Below, piece by piece: positions 9,515 to 19,263 of a stretch of DNA of 64,000 bases. The notes beneath the pieces are model-generated. The model had not been told where the DNA came from, ran no database searches, and saw only the letters and a program-made list of their open reading frames with translations. Each line of letters opens with the position of its first letter. The first letter of the stretch is position 1. The stretch lies in assembly GCA_038327195.1 (NCBI GenBank), contig JBBQKU010000019.1:7317-71316 (forward strand), read 5' to 3'. Both the position numbers and the translations under genes were made by a program. The stretch comes from UBA4416 sp038327195. Its GTDB lineage: Bacteria > Bacteroidota > Bacteroidia > B-17B0 > Aurantibacillaceae.

Positions 9515-11524
9515 TTATTTTATGTCAATAATTTTTAATTCGACACGTCTATTCAGTTGTCTTCCTTCTGGATTATCAGTACCATCAGCATTTTCATTTT
9601 TGGCATCGGGAGAAGACTCGCCGTAGCCTTTGGATGTAAGTCTTTCTTTACTAATACCATTAACTATTAAATAATTGACTACTGCGGCAGCTCGTTCATT
9701 AGACAATTTTAAATTATAATCAGTTGTTCCTTTAGAATCCGTATACCCTGAAATTTCAATTGATACTTTTGGATATTTATTCAAAAATCGAATGATGTTT
9801 TTTAATTCCACATTAGATGTTTTGCGAAGTGTTGCTTTATCAAAATCAAAGAAAATATTATTTAAAACTATTTTCGAACCAATTGTTATTGGTGGTAATT
9901 GAATTGCTTTATAAATCTCATAGTAATTAGTATTCTTTTTAATTTCTCTATTTTCAGAATAAAACAGATAGCCTTCGGCCTCGTATGAAATATTATAATT
10001 TTTTCCAGGTGTTAAAATAAATAAGTATTGCCCTGTTTTGCTATTTGGTCTATACACACCAGCCACTAATCCAGTTTCATTATCTGTAACAGTAATCTCA
10101 ATATCTTGGGGCACTGTTCCATTTATATCTTTTACGATACCTTTTAATAAAGTTAACGGCGCTTTTTTTTGATCAATAAACGTAATCATATAATTATCTT
10201 TTTCTCCAAGGCCCCCTTCTTTAAAAGAAGAATAATAGGCTTTTGTTTTATCAGGAGATACCACATAAAAAACATCATCATCAGGTGAGTTGATTGGATA
10301 ACCAACATTTACTGGCGCTGACCATTTTGAGTTATTCTCAGACATCATACTGTAAAAAATATCAAAGCCGCCCATTGTATTATGTCCGTTAGAACTAAAA
10401 AATAATGTAATACCGTCTGGATGTATAAAAGGAGCATCTTCATCATATTCGGTATTAATTAAAGCGCCCATGTTTTTAGCCTTTCCCCATTCTCCATCTT
10501 TTGTTTTTTGACTCACGTAAATATCTCTACCTCCAAAACCTCCAGGACGATTACTTGTAAAGTAAATGAAATGTCCATCAGCAGAAATAAATGCACTTGG
10601 TTCCCAATGCTTACTATTAATATTAGAATTTAGTTTTATTGGAGTTGACCAAACATCACCATTTAAAGTTGTTGAATAAATATTTCCGTCGCCATTATCA
10701 TCTTTATAAATTAAAATTTCTTGTCCATCAGGAGAAATACCTACAGAGGCTTCATTCTCATCTGTGTTAATGGGTTTCCCAATACTTTGTGCTTTAGACC
10801 AAGTAGAGTTTTCAAAGTGAGAAATATAAATATCCTCAAAATATTTTCCTTCAGGAGTTAAATTTCCTCCAGTACTTTCAATACTTCTCGTCGTAAAAAT
10901 CATTGTATTTTGATCCGCTGTTAAAACTGGAGAATAATCAGCATAAGTAGAATTTAAATTTTTACCCATGTTTTCAATTTTTACATTAATAGGAACGGCC
11001 ATTAATTCTTTACCCGTATTGCACATTTCAATTTTCCGATTAGCATCTTTTAAATTCTCAGAATCTTTGTGTTTATATAACAATAATTCTTTTTTATAAC
11101 GCTCATAAGAAGCAATTGCTTTGTTAAACTTAGAATGAATGTGATAGGCATCTCCCAAAAGTTTATAAGACAATAGAGGTGCGTTTCTTTCTTTTGAATT
11201 GCCTTCATTATATTTATGTGATACGTTAAGAATTGCCTTTTCAAGAAAGGGTAGGGCTTTTGCTTTGCCACTTCTTGCTTTTAAATAACACTCACCAACT
11301 AAATAACATATGTTAGAATTTGTTGTATCGCTTCTGTATAACTCTAAATACATAGGCAAGGCAGCATATACATTTCCTCCTTTGTAAACTTCTTGAGCTA
11401 ATTTGAATTTAGTATCAAAATCTGTTGTGTTTTGTGCAAATAAGGAACTCGTCTTAATTACTAAAACGAAAATAAAAATTGAGTAAGAAATTCTTTTAAA
11501 TAGTTTTGGATTGAATGTTTTCAT
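9515..11524 (-). CDS. PorE-like OmpA-family protein (TPR, PD40 propeller, regulatory-like domain, OmpA)
   Basis: This complete 669-residue protein has a signal peptide ending in LFAQ and TPR-like repeats (about 30-165). A PD40 propeller follows (about 180-450, blades such as GGFGGRDIY and MGGFDIF). A carboxypeptidase-regulatory-like beta domain spans about 455-545. The OmpA peptidoglycan-binding domain (about 550-669) has FFDFDKATLR, GYTDSKG and NRRVEL. This is the PorE layout. PorE bridges the type IX secretion trans-envelope complex and peptidoglycan. No porP neighbour is present here; the downstream gene is AsmA-like. It could be a second PorE paralogue or a related envelope-tethering protein. 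Confidence 0.85.
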   Translation of the reverse strand: MKTFNPKLFKRISYSIFIFVLVIKTSSLFAQNTTDFDTKFKLAQEVYKGGNVYAALPMYLELYRSDTTNSNICYLVGECYLKARSGKAKALPFLEKAILNVSHKYNEGNSKERNAPLLSYKLLGDAYHIHSKFNKAIASYERYKKELLLYKHKDSENLKDANRKIEMCNTGKELMAVPINVKIENMGKNLNSTYADYSPVLTADQNTMIFTTRSIESTGGNLTPEGKYFEDIYISHFENSTWSKAQSIGKPINTDENEASVGISPDGQEILIYKDDNGDGNIYSTTLNGDVWSTPIKLNSNINSKHWEPSAFISADGHFIYFTSNRPGGFGGRDIYVSQKTKDGEWGKAKNMGALINTEYDEDAPFIHPDGITLFFSSNGHNTMGGFDIFYSMMSENNSKWSAPVNVGYPINSPDDDVFYVVSPDKTKAYYSSFKEGGLGEKDNYMITFIDQKKAPLTLLKGIVKDINGTVPQDIEITVTDNETGLVAGVYRPNSKTGQYLFILTPGKNYNISYEAEGYLFYSENREIKKNTNYYEIYKAIQLPPITIGSKIVLNNIFFDFDKATLRKTSNVELKNIIRFLNKYPKVSIEISGYTDSKGTTDYNLKLSNERAAAVVNYLIVNGISKERLTSKGYGESSPDAKNENADGTDNPEGRQLNRRVELKIIDIK

Positions 11525-11562
11525 AATATGTTTTTTTAATTTTTAATATGCAAATAAAAGTA

Positions 11563-11592
11563 AACCCGAAATATCTAACGAAATCTCGGGTT
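11563..11592. terminator. Probable terminator of the kinase/receiver operon
   Basis: The arms AACCCGA and TCGGGTT enclose a 16-base loop region. The hairpin lies 110 bases past the stop of the receiver gene and before the next start at 11524. The T-run on the minus strand is broken, so efficiency is uncertain. Confidence 0.5.
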
Positions 11593-11701
11593 CTGATTAA
11601 ACTAAAATTGTCTTATGCAAATATTGATTATTTTAAATAATATTAGTTACATAAGTTTAGAAATACTTTACATAATTTACACTTTTACTTTATACTAAAA
11701 A

Positions 11702-12136
11702 TTACATTTTATCCATATACCAATTTAATTCTTTTTTAATTTTTTGATGTTCCATAATATCTGAAATTATTTTCTGTAATCGCATAAAAGCAGTTTCGCT
11801 TTTAACAACATAATCAGATGCTTTATGGTGCATGCAATTAATTGCCACATCAATTTTATCTTGTGAAGATAGCATAATCACAGGTATGTGATTGTTAAAC
11901 GCTTTAATTTTATCTAATGTTGCTAAGCCATTCATAGCTGATGCATCAATACCATCTAAATGGTAATCTAATATGATTACATCAGGCCCTTCTGATAAAT
12001 GATTAATACATTGTTCACCAGTAGAAAATGTTTTTATTATAAAATCAGAGTGTTCTTGAAATTGTATTTCTAAAGATCTCAGTAACAAAGCATCGTCATC
12101 TACTAAAAAAAGTTTTACTTTATTTTCGTTTTCCAT
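11702..12136 (-). CDS. Single-domain response regulator (CheY-like receiver)
   Basis: This 144-residue receiver domain has no output domain. The acidic pocket is DDD at 13-15, the phosphoacceptor is Asp57 in VIILDYHLDG, the Ser/Thr switch lies in MLSSQ (about 90-91), and Lys112 is in YVVKSE. Its ATG overlaps the stop of the upstream hybrid kinase (TAATG), so the two are translationally coupled. A C-terminal helix (ELNWYMDKM) follows the fold. The natural assumption is that it takes phosphate from the Hpt domain of the upstream kinase. Its output partner is not visible here. Confidence 0.92.
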   Translation of the reverse strand: MENENKVKLFLVDDDALLLRSLEIQFQEHSDFIIKTFSTGEQCINHLSEGPDVIILDYHLDGIDASAMNGLATLDKIKAFNNHIPVIMLSSQDKIDVAINCMHHKASDYVVKSETAFMRLQKIISDIMEHQKIKKELNWYMDKM

Positions 12137-15100
12137 TATTTTTTATTTTTAATTAAATTATATTCTTCTTGTAATTCTTTACAGGCTCCTAGACAAACTG
12201 ATTCTAATTTTAAAACTAAATCATGAATGCCATCTTCTTGTTTTTGTACACTAGCATATTCATGTATTTTTTTTGCAATAGATTCAAACTCAGGCTTAAT
12301 TCCAACAATTGTAAATGAAGGTAATATTTTATGCATGGTAGCTTGTAGCATACTCCAATCTTTATCATGAAAACTTTTAGTCATAGAGGCTATCATTGGA
12401 GGTGTTTGTTCTAAATAAAGACTTATCATTTCCATCATTAATTCAGGTTTAGATTTGGTTCTATTTATCAAATAATCCAAATTAGTATATCTAGTTTCTT
12501 TATTTAAAATTTTCGGATTCTCCATTTTTTTATGTTCGATACTAGTTTTAGTGATTAAATTTTTTATTTTATTATAAAGTAATTTTTCATTTACTGGTTT
12601 TGCTAAATAATCATTCATACCAACGGCCTTGCATTTTTCTACATCCACTGTGGTTACATCTGCTGTTAGTGCAATAATTGGTATACTTAATTTTAATGTA
12701 TTCCGAATGTATTCTGTTGCTTCAAAACCATTCATTTCTGGCATCTGTAAATCCATCAAAATAATATCATAGGTATTATGTAGTAATTTTTCAATGGCAA
12801 TTTTCCCATTTCCAGCTATATCACATCCATAACCAAAATCATCTAGTAACGTTCGCATTAATAATTGATTTAAAGCAATATCTTCAACTACTAATACTTT
12901 TATATTTCTATTATCTTCAGTCTCTTCTAAGGTTCCAATTTCTACTTCTGCTTCGGCATTTGTTTTTTTGAAGGGCAAATTAAAACTGAAAGTAGATCCT
13001 TCATCAATTTTACTCGTAACACAAATTTTGCCCCCTTGTGGTTCTACGAGTTGTTTTACAATTGCTAAACCTAAACCTGTTCCACCGTATAATCGTGAGG
13101 TATCATGTGTTGCTTGTTGAAAATTTTCAAAAATATTTTTTATTTTATGCTCACTAATTCCAATTCCAGTATCTATAACAGCAAATTCAATATTCACATT
13201 TTCATCATCCTCGGATAATAATTTAACTGTAACTGTAATTTTTCCATTATTAGTAAATTTAACAGCATTACTCACTAAATTTAAAATAATTTGGTGTAAC
13301 CTAATAGGATCGCCTACTAAAACATCTGGAATTCGAGAATCATATTCCTTCACTAAAACAAGATTTTTTTCCTCAATTTTCGGTTCAAATAAATGCAACA
13401 TAGCCGAAATGGAAGATGCTAATTTAAAGGGCGTTTTTTCAAAAGTCATTTTTCCAGCATCCACTTTTGCTAAGTCTAAAATATCATTAATCAAAACAAT
13501 TAAAGCGTCGCCACTCACTTTAATAGCTTGTAAATATTCTCTTTGTTTAATTGATAAATCTGTTTTTAAAACAACTTTCGTAAAACCAATAATCGCATTC
13601 ATCGGTGTCCGAATTTCATGACTCATATTTGATAAAAACTGTTGTTTTGATTTTACCGCGTTTTCTGCTTTGATTTTTGCATCTTCAGCAATTGATGTTG
13701 CCAATTCGGCAAATACTTTAGCTTCGGTTAATTCCTTTTCGTACCGTTTTTGTTCACTAATATCTCTAGCAACAATTACGGCGCCTATTACAATCCCTCT
13801 ATCATCTTTATAAACCGAGCCATTAAATAAAACATCAGTTAATTTATGGTCTTTTATAGTTAATGGATAATCGGCAACAAAGCCTTTTTTAAAAACTTCC
13901 TGATAAACTTCGCTTGCTTTTTTAGGGTCTGTAAAATATTCCTTAAAATCACTCCCTTTCAAATCTGCTCTTGATATACCTGTAACATGAACCATGGCCT
14001 CATTCATATCCGTAATTTTTCCTTCGGGGCTAATTACTATTAAGGGGTCTCGACTTGCTTCAATTAAACTTAAAGAATATTGAGAAAGTAGTTTTTTAGC
14101 TGTTATATCTGAACGTATGGATACGTATTGGTATATTTCTCCATCTTCATTAAAGAATGGAACAACCGTTGTATCTACCCAGTAAATACTGCCATCTTTT
14201 GCTCTGTTTTTAATTTCTCCTCTCCAAATTTCACCACATTGTATCACTGCCCAAAAATCGGCCATAAAATCTGAAGAGTGATATCCTGAATTCACTATCC
14301 TATGATCTTTACCAATAAGTTCTTCTCGTTTGTATTTTGATATTTTACAAAAATTATCATTAGCATAATTAATAATGCCATTCTCATCAGTAATAGCAAC
14401 AATGGAAGATTCATCAAGCGCTTTTTTGTAACCTGAAATTTCTTTTAAAGACTTTTCTAAACTAACTTCTGCTCTTTTTTTTGCAGTTACATCTCTTGCT
14501 GAAGCACTTACACCTAATACATTTCCATTACTATCTTTATATACAGACGCATTATATAATACATCTATTAAAGTTCCATTTTTATGTTTTATGGTTAATG
14601 GATAATCGGCAACAAAAGATTTCTCGAATACCATTTTATATACTCCTCTTGCTTTTTCAGGCTCTGTAAAATAATCAGAAAAATCTGTTCCAATTAATTT
14701 TTCTCTTATTACGCCTGTTGCTTTGATGGAAGCTTCATTCACATCTGTTATTTTGCCTTCTGCAGAAATTGTTACTAATGGGTCCGTTGAGGCTTCAATC
14801 AAACTTCGGGCATACTTAGAGGCTTGTTCTTGCGAATTACTAAATTTCTCTAATTCTCTTTTTTCAATTTTTCTTTTATCCTTTTCCTTATTTTGAAAAT
14901 CGAGTTCTTTATCAGCAATTACTAATTCAGCAGCTCGTTTTCCTTTTTCTTCATTTTGAAATAAAAGTTCTTTATTAGCGATAATTAATTCTGCTGCTCT
15001 TTTTTCTTTTTCTTCATTTTGAAATAACAATTCTTTATTCGCAATAATTAGTTCGTTGGCACGTTTTTCTTTTTCTTGATTTTGAAATACTAACTCTTTA

Positions 15101-15711
15101 TTAGCAATAATTAATTCTTTTGCTCTCTTTTCTTTTTCTTGATTTTGAAAAATTAGCTCTTTATTAGCAATAACTAATTCATCTGCTCTCTTTTCTTTTT
15201 CTTTGTTTTGAAAATCTAATTTTTTATTAGCAATACTTAATTCATTAGCTCTATTTTCTTTATCTACATCTTGTGAGGCGATTTTATGATACGACCCCAT
15301 TAATTCAGAAATATCTCTATCTGTACTTACTATCCCAATAATAATTCCATCTTCATCTTTAATTGCAGTTAAATAAACAGAAACATCAAGTAACACGTTA
15401 TTTTTATTCAGTCTTTTAACTTGAAAACGAGGTATCTCAAATCCATCAACTAATTGTCCAATTGTTTTTTCAATTTTATTTATTTCATCAGAAGGAATAA
15501 GAATGTTGATATTTTCGCCTATTAATTCTGAACCATAATATCCATAAATAGTTTCAGCACCTTTATTCCATGTAGTAATAATGCCATCAATAGTTGTTGT
15601 TATCACTGCTAAATCAAACGAATCAATAATTAGTTTAGAAAGAATACCATTCTTATTATACTCAACTAATGAATCGAAATTTTTTTTTTGAAAATTCCCT
15701 ACTTTTGACAT
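12136..15711 (-). CDS. Hybrid sensor histidine kinase with four PAS domains, coiled coil, receiver and Hpt
   Basis: The 1191-residue protein has no transmembrane segment and is probably cytosolic. In order it has PAS1 (about 28-137), a coiled coil of six 20-residue repeats (about 150-280), PAS2 (300-410), PAS3 (425-540) and PAS4 (545-655). Next are HisKA with His698 in SHEIRTP, an HATPase domain with GGTGLGLAI, a receiver with Asp987 in ILMDLQMPE, and a C-terminal Hpt with His1127 in MHKILPS. It therefore carries a full phosphorelay. PAS2 and PAS4 share a VADYPLTIK segment and look duplicated. The gene lies 3 bases after an AraC-type regulator and overlaps the downstream receiver by one base. 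The signal is unknown. Confidence 0.93.
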   Translation of the reverse strand: MSKVGNFQKKNFDSLVEYNKNGILSKLIIDSFDLAVITTTIDGIITTWNKGAETIYGYYGSELIGENINILIPSDEINKIEKTIGQLVDGFEIPRFQVKRLNKNNVLLDVSVYLTAIKDEDGIIIGIVSTDRDISELMGSYHKIASQDVDKENRANELSIANKKLDFQNKEKEKRADELVIANKELIFQNQEKEKRAKELIIANKELVFQNQEKEKRANELIIANKELLFQNEEKEKRAAELIIANKELLFQNEEKGKRAAELVIADKELDFQNKEKDKRKIEKRELEKFSNSQEQASKYARSLIEASTDPLVTISAEGKITDVNEASIKATGVIREKLIGTDFSDYFTEPEKARGVYKMVFEKSFVADYPLTIKHKNGTLIDVLYNASVYKDSNGNVLGVSASARDVTAKKRAEVSLEKSLKEISGYKKALDESSIVAITDENGIINYANDNFCKISKYKREELIGKDHRIVNSGYHSSDFMADFWAVIQCGEIWRGEIKNRAKDGSIYWVDTTVVPFFNEDGEIYQYVSIRSDITAKKLLSQYSLSLIEASRDPLIVISPEGKITDMNEAMVHVTGISRADLKGSDFKEYFTDPKKASEVYQEVFKKGFVADYPLTIKDHKLTDVLFNGSVYKDDRGIVIGAVIVARDISEQKRYEKELTEAKVFAELATSIAEDAKIKAENAVKSKQQFLSNMSHEIRTPMNAIIGFTKVVLKTDLSIKQREYLQAIKVSGDALIVLINDILDLAKVDAGKMTFEKTPFKLASSISAMLHLFEPKIEEKNLVLVKEYDSRIPDVLVGDPIRLHQIILNLVSNAVKFTNNGKITVTVKLLSEDDENVNIEFAVIDTGIGISEHKIKNIFENFQQATHDTSRLYGGTGLGLAIVKQLVEPQGGKICVTSKIDEGSTFSFNLPFKKTNAEAEVEIGTLEETEDNRNIKVLVVEDIALNQLLMRTLLDDFGYGCDIAGNGKIAIEKLLHNTYDIILMDLQMPEMNGFEATEYIRNTLKLSIPIIALTADVTTVDVEKCKAVGMNDYLAKPVNEKLLYNKIKNLITKTSIEHKKMENPKILNKETRYTNLDYLINRTKSKPELMMEMISLYLEQTPPMIASMTKSFHDKDWSMLQATMHKILPSFTIVGIKPEFESIAKKIHEYASVQKQEDGIHDLVLKLESVCLGACKELQEEYNLIKNKK
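14880..15258 (-). repeat. 60-bp tandem repeat encoding the kinase coiled coil
   Basis: Six in-frame 60-bp units encode KRAxELIIANKELxFQNxE-type 20-residue repeats. The unit is not a multiple of seven residues, but hydrophobic positions are spaced for a helix. The length is a multiple of three and units are near-identical, so unit gain or loss would keep the frame. Confidence 0.88.
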
Positions 15712-15714
15712 TTT

Positions 15715-16296
15715 TTAATTTTTTAATATTTCGTTACCAATGTCCTCAATAGGATTTCTTCTTTTATCTTTTAATTGTTTAAAATGAGAAGGCGTTAAAC
15801 CAGTAATTTTTTTAAATTGATTGGATAAATGCGCTACACTACTGTAATTTAATTTATAAGAAATTTCGGTTAAATTTAATTCATCATATAATAATAATTC
15901 TTTTGCTCTTTCAATTTTATGCGTAATAATAAACTGTTGAATAGTAGTGCCTTTTACTTCCGAAAAAATATTTGATAAATAGGTATAGTCGTGTTTTAAT
16001 TTTTCGCTGATAAAATCAGAATAATTTACTTTTGGTAACTCATCTGAATAATGAACCATGTCAATGATTACATTTATTATTTTTTCAATCAATACAGATC
16101 TTTTATCATCCATTAATTCTAAGCCCGATTGCAATAAAGCGGACTTCAATTGATCACGAGTAGCTGTTGAAATATTTTCCATAATATCAACTTCTCCCAA
16201 ATCAACCACAATAAAATGTAAGCCAAGTTTTTTTAACTCTTCTTTTACAACCATTTTACAACGGTTACTTACCATATATTTTATAAATAGTTTCAT
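15715..16296 (-). CDS. AraC-family transcriptional regulator with HMA-like N-terminal region
   Basis: This 193-residue protein has a C-terminal AraC-type double helix-turn-helix (about 105-180: HKIERAKELL, LTEISYKLNYSSVAHLSNQFKKITG, TPSHFKQ). The N-terminal 35 residues (IKYMVSNRCKMVVKEELKKLG) resemble the heavy-metal-associated ferredoxin-like fold found in a set of short Bacteroidota AraC regulators. Only one cysteine of the usual metal-binding pair remains (SNRC). The stop lies 3 bases before the kinase start, so regulator, kinase and receiver probably form one operon. A role in controlling that operon or the adjacent envelope genes is an inference. Confidence 0.85.
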   Translation of the reverse strand: MKLFIKYMVSNRCKMVVKEELKKLGLHFIVVDLGEVDIMENISTATRDQLKSALLQSGLELMDDKRSVLIEKIINVIIDMVHYSDELPKVNYSDFISEKLKHDYTYLSNIFSEVKGTTIQQFIITHKIERAKELLLYDELNLTEISYKLNYSSVAHLSNQFKKITGLTPSHFKQLKDKRRNPIEDIGNEILKN

Positions 16297-16646
16297 TCGT
16301 TAAATTAGATATTTGAAATAGTTATAATAATAAAATTAAATTGGTGCGGTAATAATTAAATTGCGATTAATACTCTTAATTATAAACAGAAACCATTTAG
16401 TTTAAAGATGCACAATTAAACTCAGCATAAGTTGTATTATATATGCGATTTGTTACATAAATCACACATTTATTGCTTATTCAATACCTTTTGAAAACTA
16501 TTGTTTAAAAGTGTATTAAACATAGGCTACTAAAATGTCTGGTGTAGCAAAGGTTTAAAAAAAAACGATCGTAAATTTTGAATTTAGGCTACTAGTAAAA
16601 ACTAATTATTTAAATCAATTCTTAAAATAATTATAGAAATACACTA
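16297..16646. other. 350-bp noncoding region upstream of the regulator/kinase operon
   Basis: No open frame of useful length is present. The stretch is very AT-rich. It contains the 10-mer TAGGCTACTA twice in direct orientation (16523-16532 and 16584-16593) and an oligo-A run at 16557-16565. A GTTACATAA element lies near 16452. It must carry the promoter of the 16296 gene, but I do not see a clear TAnnTTTG box on the minus strand. It also separates the MFS gene, whose terminator is not obvious. Confidence 0.5.
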
Positions 16647-18017
16647 TTAGGCTTGCAGTTTTTTAGTTTTAATTAAAGGAATAATAATAATTAAACCAAT
16701 AATGAAGAATATAATTAAAGATAAAATGGAATTACGCATACCACCTGTTATTTGACTAATTAAACCAAATGAAATAGTTCCTAAAATCATTCCTAATTTT
16801 TCGATCACATCATAAAAACTAAAAAAACTGGTATGGTCTTCGGTTTCAGGTAAATATTTAGAATAGGTTGAACGAGATAATGCTTGAACGCCGCCCATTA
16901 CTAAACCAACTAAAAATGCAACAATATAAAATTCAAATGGCGTATGCACAACGCCGTAAGTGAACACACAAATAAAAATCCAAATAAGTATTGTTACAAT
17001 AAGTGTTTTTATATTTCCAATTTGTCTCGACATCCAAGAAAATAAAAACGAACCAGCGATTCCAACAAATTGAATAATTAAAATACTGATAATTAGAGCT
17101 GATGTTTTAGTTTTTTCTGCTATGATTGGATCATTTCCCCAATTTATTTCATTTCTAGCAAATAACACGGCAACAACCATTATGGTTTGTACACCCATAT
17201 TGTAAAAAAAATAGCTGGTTAAAAAACGTTTTAACTGAGGCATTAATTTTATTTGAGTATATACTTTTGATAATTCTTTAAAGCCCTTTGAGAATAAACC
17301 GTCTCTGTTTGAGATAGTATGGTGATGAGTTTTTTTAGGTAAAAATTTAAAGGTGTATTGCGCAAACCCCATCCACCATAATCCAACTAATAAAAAAGAA
17401 TATTTCGCTTTAAAAAAGCCAGATGTACTAACAACTATTCCATCAACTATAGTTTCCTGATATTTAAAAACCATGATACCAATTAAACAGATAATTAAAA
17501 GTAAAGAGCTTCCAAAATAACCTAAAGCAAAACCTCTAGCACTCACTTTATCTTGATTTTCGGGAGATGCAATTTGTGGTAAGTAAGAATTGTAATATAC
17601 TAAACTGCCCCAAAAACCTATGGTTGCTGTTATAAAAGGAATAAAACTTAATTCTAAATTGTTTTTATCGAAAAAATATAAACCCATACATGAGAATGAA
17701 CCTAAATAACAAAAAAACTGAAGAAAGAATTTTTTATTACCCAAATAATCTGCAATCCCACTTAAAATAGGAGATAATATGACAACAATTGATAACGCAA
17801 AGGCATATACAAACGAATAAATATTGTGATTTTCAAATTCAATTCCTAAAAAGAAAACTTTATGACTAATAATTTGCCCTGTAACAACATCTTTGGTTAC
17901 CGTTACTGCGTCGTAAAAATTGGGGAAAATTGCGGAAGTGATTACTAATGGAAATACTGAGTTTGCCCAGTCATAAAAAGTCCAAGCACGTATTATTTTT
18001 TTATTATCTTTTTCCAT
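16647..18017 (-). CDS. MFS transporter, UMF1 / Atg22-like family
   Basis: The 456-residue polytopic membrane protein has about 11-12 hydrophobic segments. The N-terminal signature RAWTFYDWANSVFPLVITS is typical of UMF1 (unknown major facilitator 1) transporters, related to yeast vacuolar effluxer Atg22. The intracellular loop GIADYLGNKK and the repeat-like ALSRSTYSKYLPE in the second half match MFS topology. The substrate is unknown for bacterial members. It lies downstream of an OmpA-family gene in the same direction (29-base gap counted from the start). Confidence 0.88.
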   Translation of the reverse strand: MEKDNKKIIRAWTFYDWANSVFPLVITSAIFPNFYDAVTVTKDVVTGQIISHKVFFLGIEFENHNIYSFVYAFALSIVVILSPILSGIADYLGNKKFFLQFFCYLGSFSCMGLYFFDKNNLELSFIPFITATIGFWGSLVYYNSYLPQIASPENQDKVSARGFALGYFGSSLLLIICLIGIMVFKYQETIVDGIVVSTSGFFKAKYSFLLVGLWWMGFAQYTFKFLPKKTHHHTISNRDGLFSKGFKELSKVYTQIKLMPQLKRFLTSYFFYNMGVQTIMVVAVLFARNEINWGNDPIIAEKTKTSALIISILIIQFVGIAGSFLFSWMSRQIGNIKTLIVTILIWIFICVFTYGVVHTPFEFYIVAFLVGLVMGGVQALSRSTYSKYLPETEDHTSFFSFYDVIEKLGMILGTISFGLISQITGGMRNSILSLIIFFIIGLIIIIPLIKTKKLQA

Positions 18018-18046
18018 TAAATATTTTTTTAAATAAATTTACGTAA

Positions 18047-19135
18047 TTAATTTTTGATGATTTCAAACTCAACCCTTCTGTTTTTTGCTTTACCTTCATC
18101 AGTTTCATTAGTCGCAATTGGCACTGAACTTCCATAACCTTTAAAGTACATTTTATTTTGGGTTCCTTTTTTAATTAGGTATTCAAAAACTTCTCGCGCA
18201 CGTTGCTCTGATAATTTTTGATTTTTTGATCTAGAACCTGAGTTATCCGAATGACCATTTATTTGAACTTCCATAGTAGGATTACGAATTAAATATTGTG
18301 CTAATTTATTTAATTCAGAAAAAGATTCTGGTAATATATAGGACTTTCCATTTTCAAAGAATATGTTTTTTAATGCAACTTTTTCACCAACTTTAATATT
18401 GTTTTTTACTTGTAAAACTGAATCTTCTTCATTGATATTAAATGAACCTACAATTTCAACCTTTACTTTTTCAATCAATTCTTTTGCTTTTATTAAAGAA
18501 ACATCATCTACAAAATAGTATGCCTCTTTGAATCCAAATTTGAAGATGTTCATTCTAACCATATCTTTTTTAACATTTGGGGCAAAATTCCCAATCGTTA
18601 AGTATTTTTCTCCACCATCAGCTTGGTATTTTCCTGAAATTTTAAACCACTGGTATCCATTTATAAAACTACCTTTTTTACTAACTGAATCAATTATTGC
18701 TGTTTTTACTGCATCAGCCTTGCCTTTATACCCGACCTTACTAAATAATGCTCCAAATGATTTAAGGCTAGCATTACTCCAAAATGCTAATCTAATATAC
18801 ATGTCAAATTGATAGATTGTTCCTCTATGTAAAGCATCTGCAAGTTTTACTTGAGCAAATTCTTTATATTTTTTCTGAAAACGTAATCCAACGTAACAAT
18901 CACCCGTTCTACCACCTTTTTGAGAGGAAGTATCGTTTTTTAAAGGTTCTTGATAATAATCTACACTTGCAATTTGAGACCAAGGAATGGCCTGACGAAT
19001 ACTACCAGATTTTTTTCGGTAATTTTCAAAACTACCATTAGGAACTAGGTTTTTGTGAATTTCAACTGTTTGTTGAGCTTTTAAAAAATTTACGAAAAGT
19101 AAAAATGGTAATAAGTATTTAAGGTGTAATGTCAT
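18047..19135 (-). CDS. OmpA-family outer-membrane protein with N-terminal galactose-binding-like region
   Basis: This 362-residue protein has a signal peptide ending in LKAQ. The segment from NLVPNGSFENY to about residue 215 looks like a jelly-roll, carbohydrate-binding-like fold (NGSFE...W...C.VGLRF...VDDVSLI). The C-terminal OmpA domain (about 245-362) has IFFENGKSYI, GHSDNSGSRS and NRRVEFEI, which should bind peptidoglycan. NGSFE-type domains in Bacteroidota often occur on secreted proteins. The gene could link a ligand-binding surface module to the cell wall. It is divergent from rpsT and probably has its own promoter in 19136-19197. Confidence 0.85.
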   Translation of the reverse strand: MTLHLKYLLPFLLFVNFLKAQQTVEIHKNLVPNGSFENYRKKSGSIRQAIPWSQIASVDYYQEPLKNDTSSQKGGRTGDCYVGLRFQKKYKEFAQVKLADALHRGTIYQFDMYIRLAFWSNASLKSFGALFSKVGYKGKADAVKTAIIDSVSKKGSFINGYQWFKISGKYQADGGEKYLTIGNFAPNVKKDMVRMNIFKFGFKEAYYFVDDVSLIKAKELIEKVKVEIVGSFNINEEDSVLQVKNNIKVGEKVALKNIFFENGKSYILPESFSELNKLAQYLIRNPTMEVQINGHSDNSGSRSKNQKLSEQRAREVFEYLIKKGTQNKMYFKGYGSSVPIATNETDEGKAKNRRVEFEIIKN

Positions 19136-19197
19136 ATATGTAACTTGCTGTAAAAATAGGTTTTACAATATATTTTTGAAATAATTGTTATTAACAC

Positions 19198-19226
19198 TTG
19201 TAATTATAAAAAAAGTTGTATATTTG
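19198..19226 (+). promoter_or_regulatory. rpsT promoter
   Basis: TTG at 19198-19200 (-33) and TATATTTG at 19219-19226 (-7) are spaced by 18 bases. This fits the Bacteroidota housekeeping sigma consensus TTG-N19-TAnnTTTG. It lies 37 bases before the rpsT ATG. Confidence 0.8.
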
Positions 19227-19263
19227 CAATCCAAATTAAAAAACAGAATAAAACTTAAATAGA

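Noticed and set aside
5216..16460. GTTACAT(A/G)A-like element upstream of several minus-strand genes as a regulon motif
   Set aside because: The 7-base core is expected many times by chance in AT-rich DNA of this length; only the copies at the two DUF3494 genes share more.
16523..16593. Direct repeat TAGGCTACTA as an att site or transposon target duplication
   Set aside because: Only 10 bases repeated 61 bases apart, with no recombinase or tRNA gene nearby.
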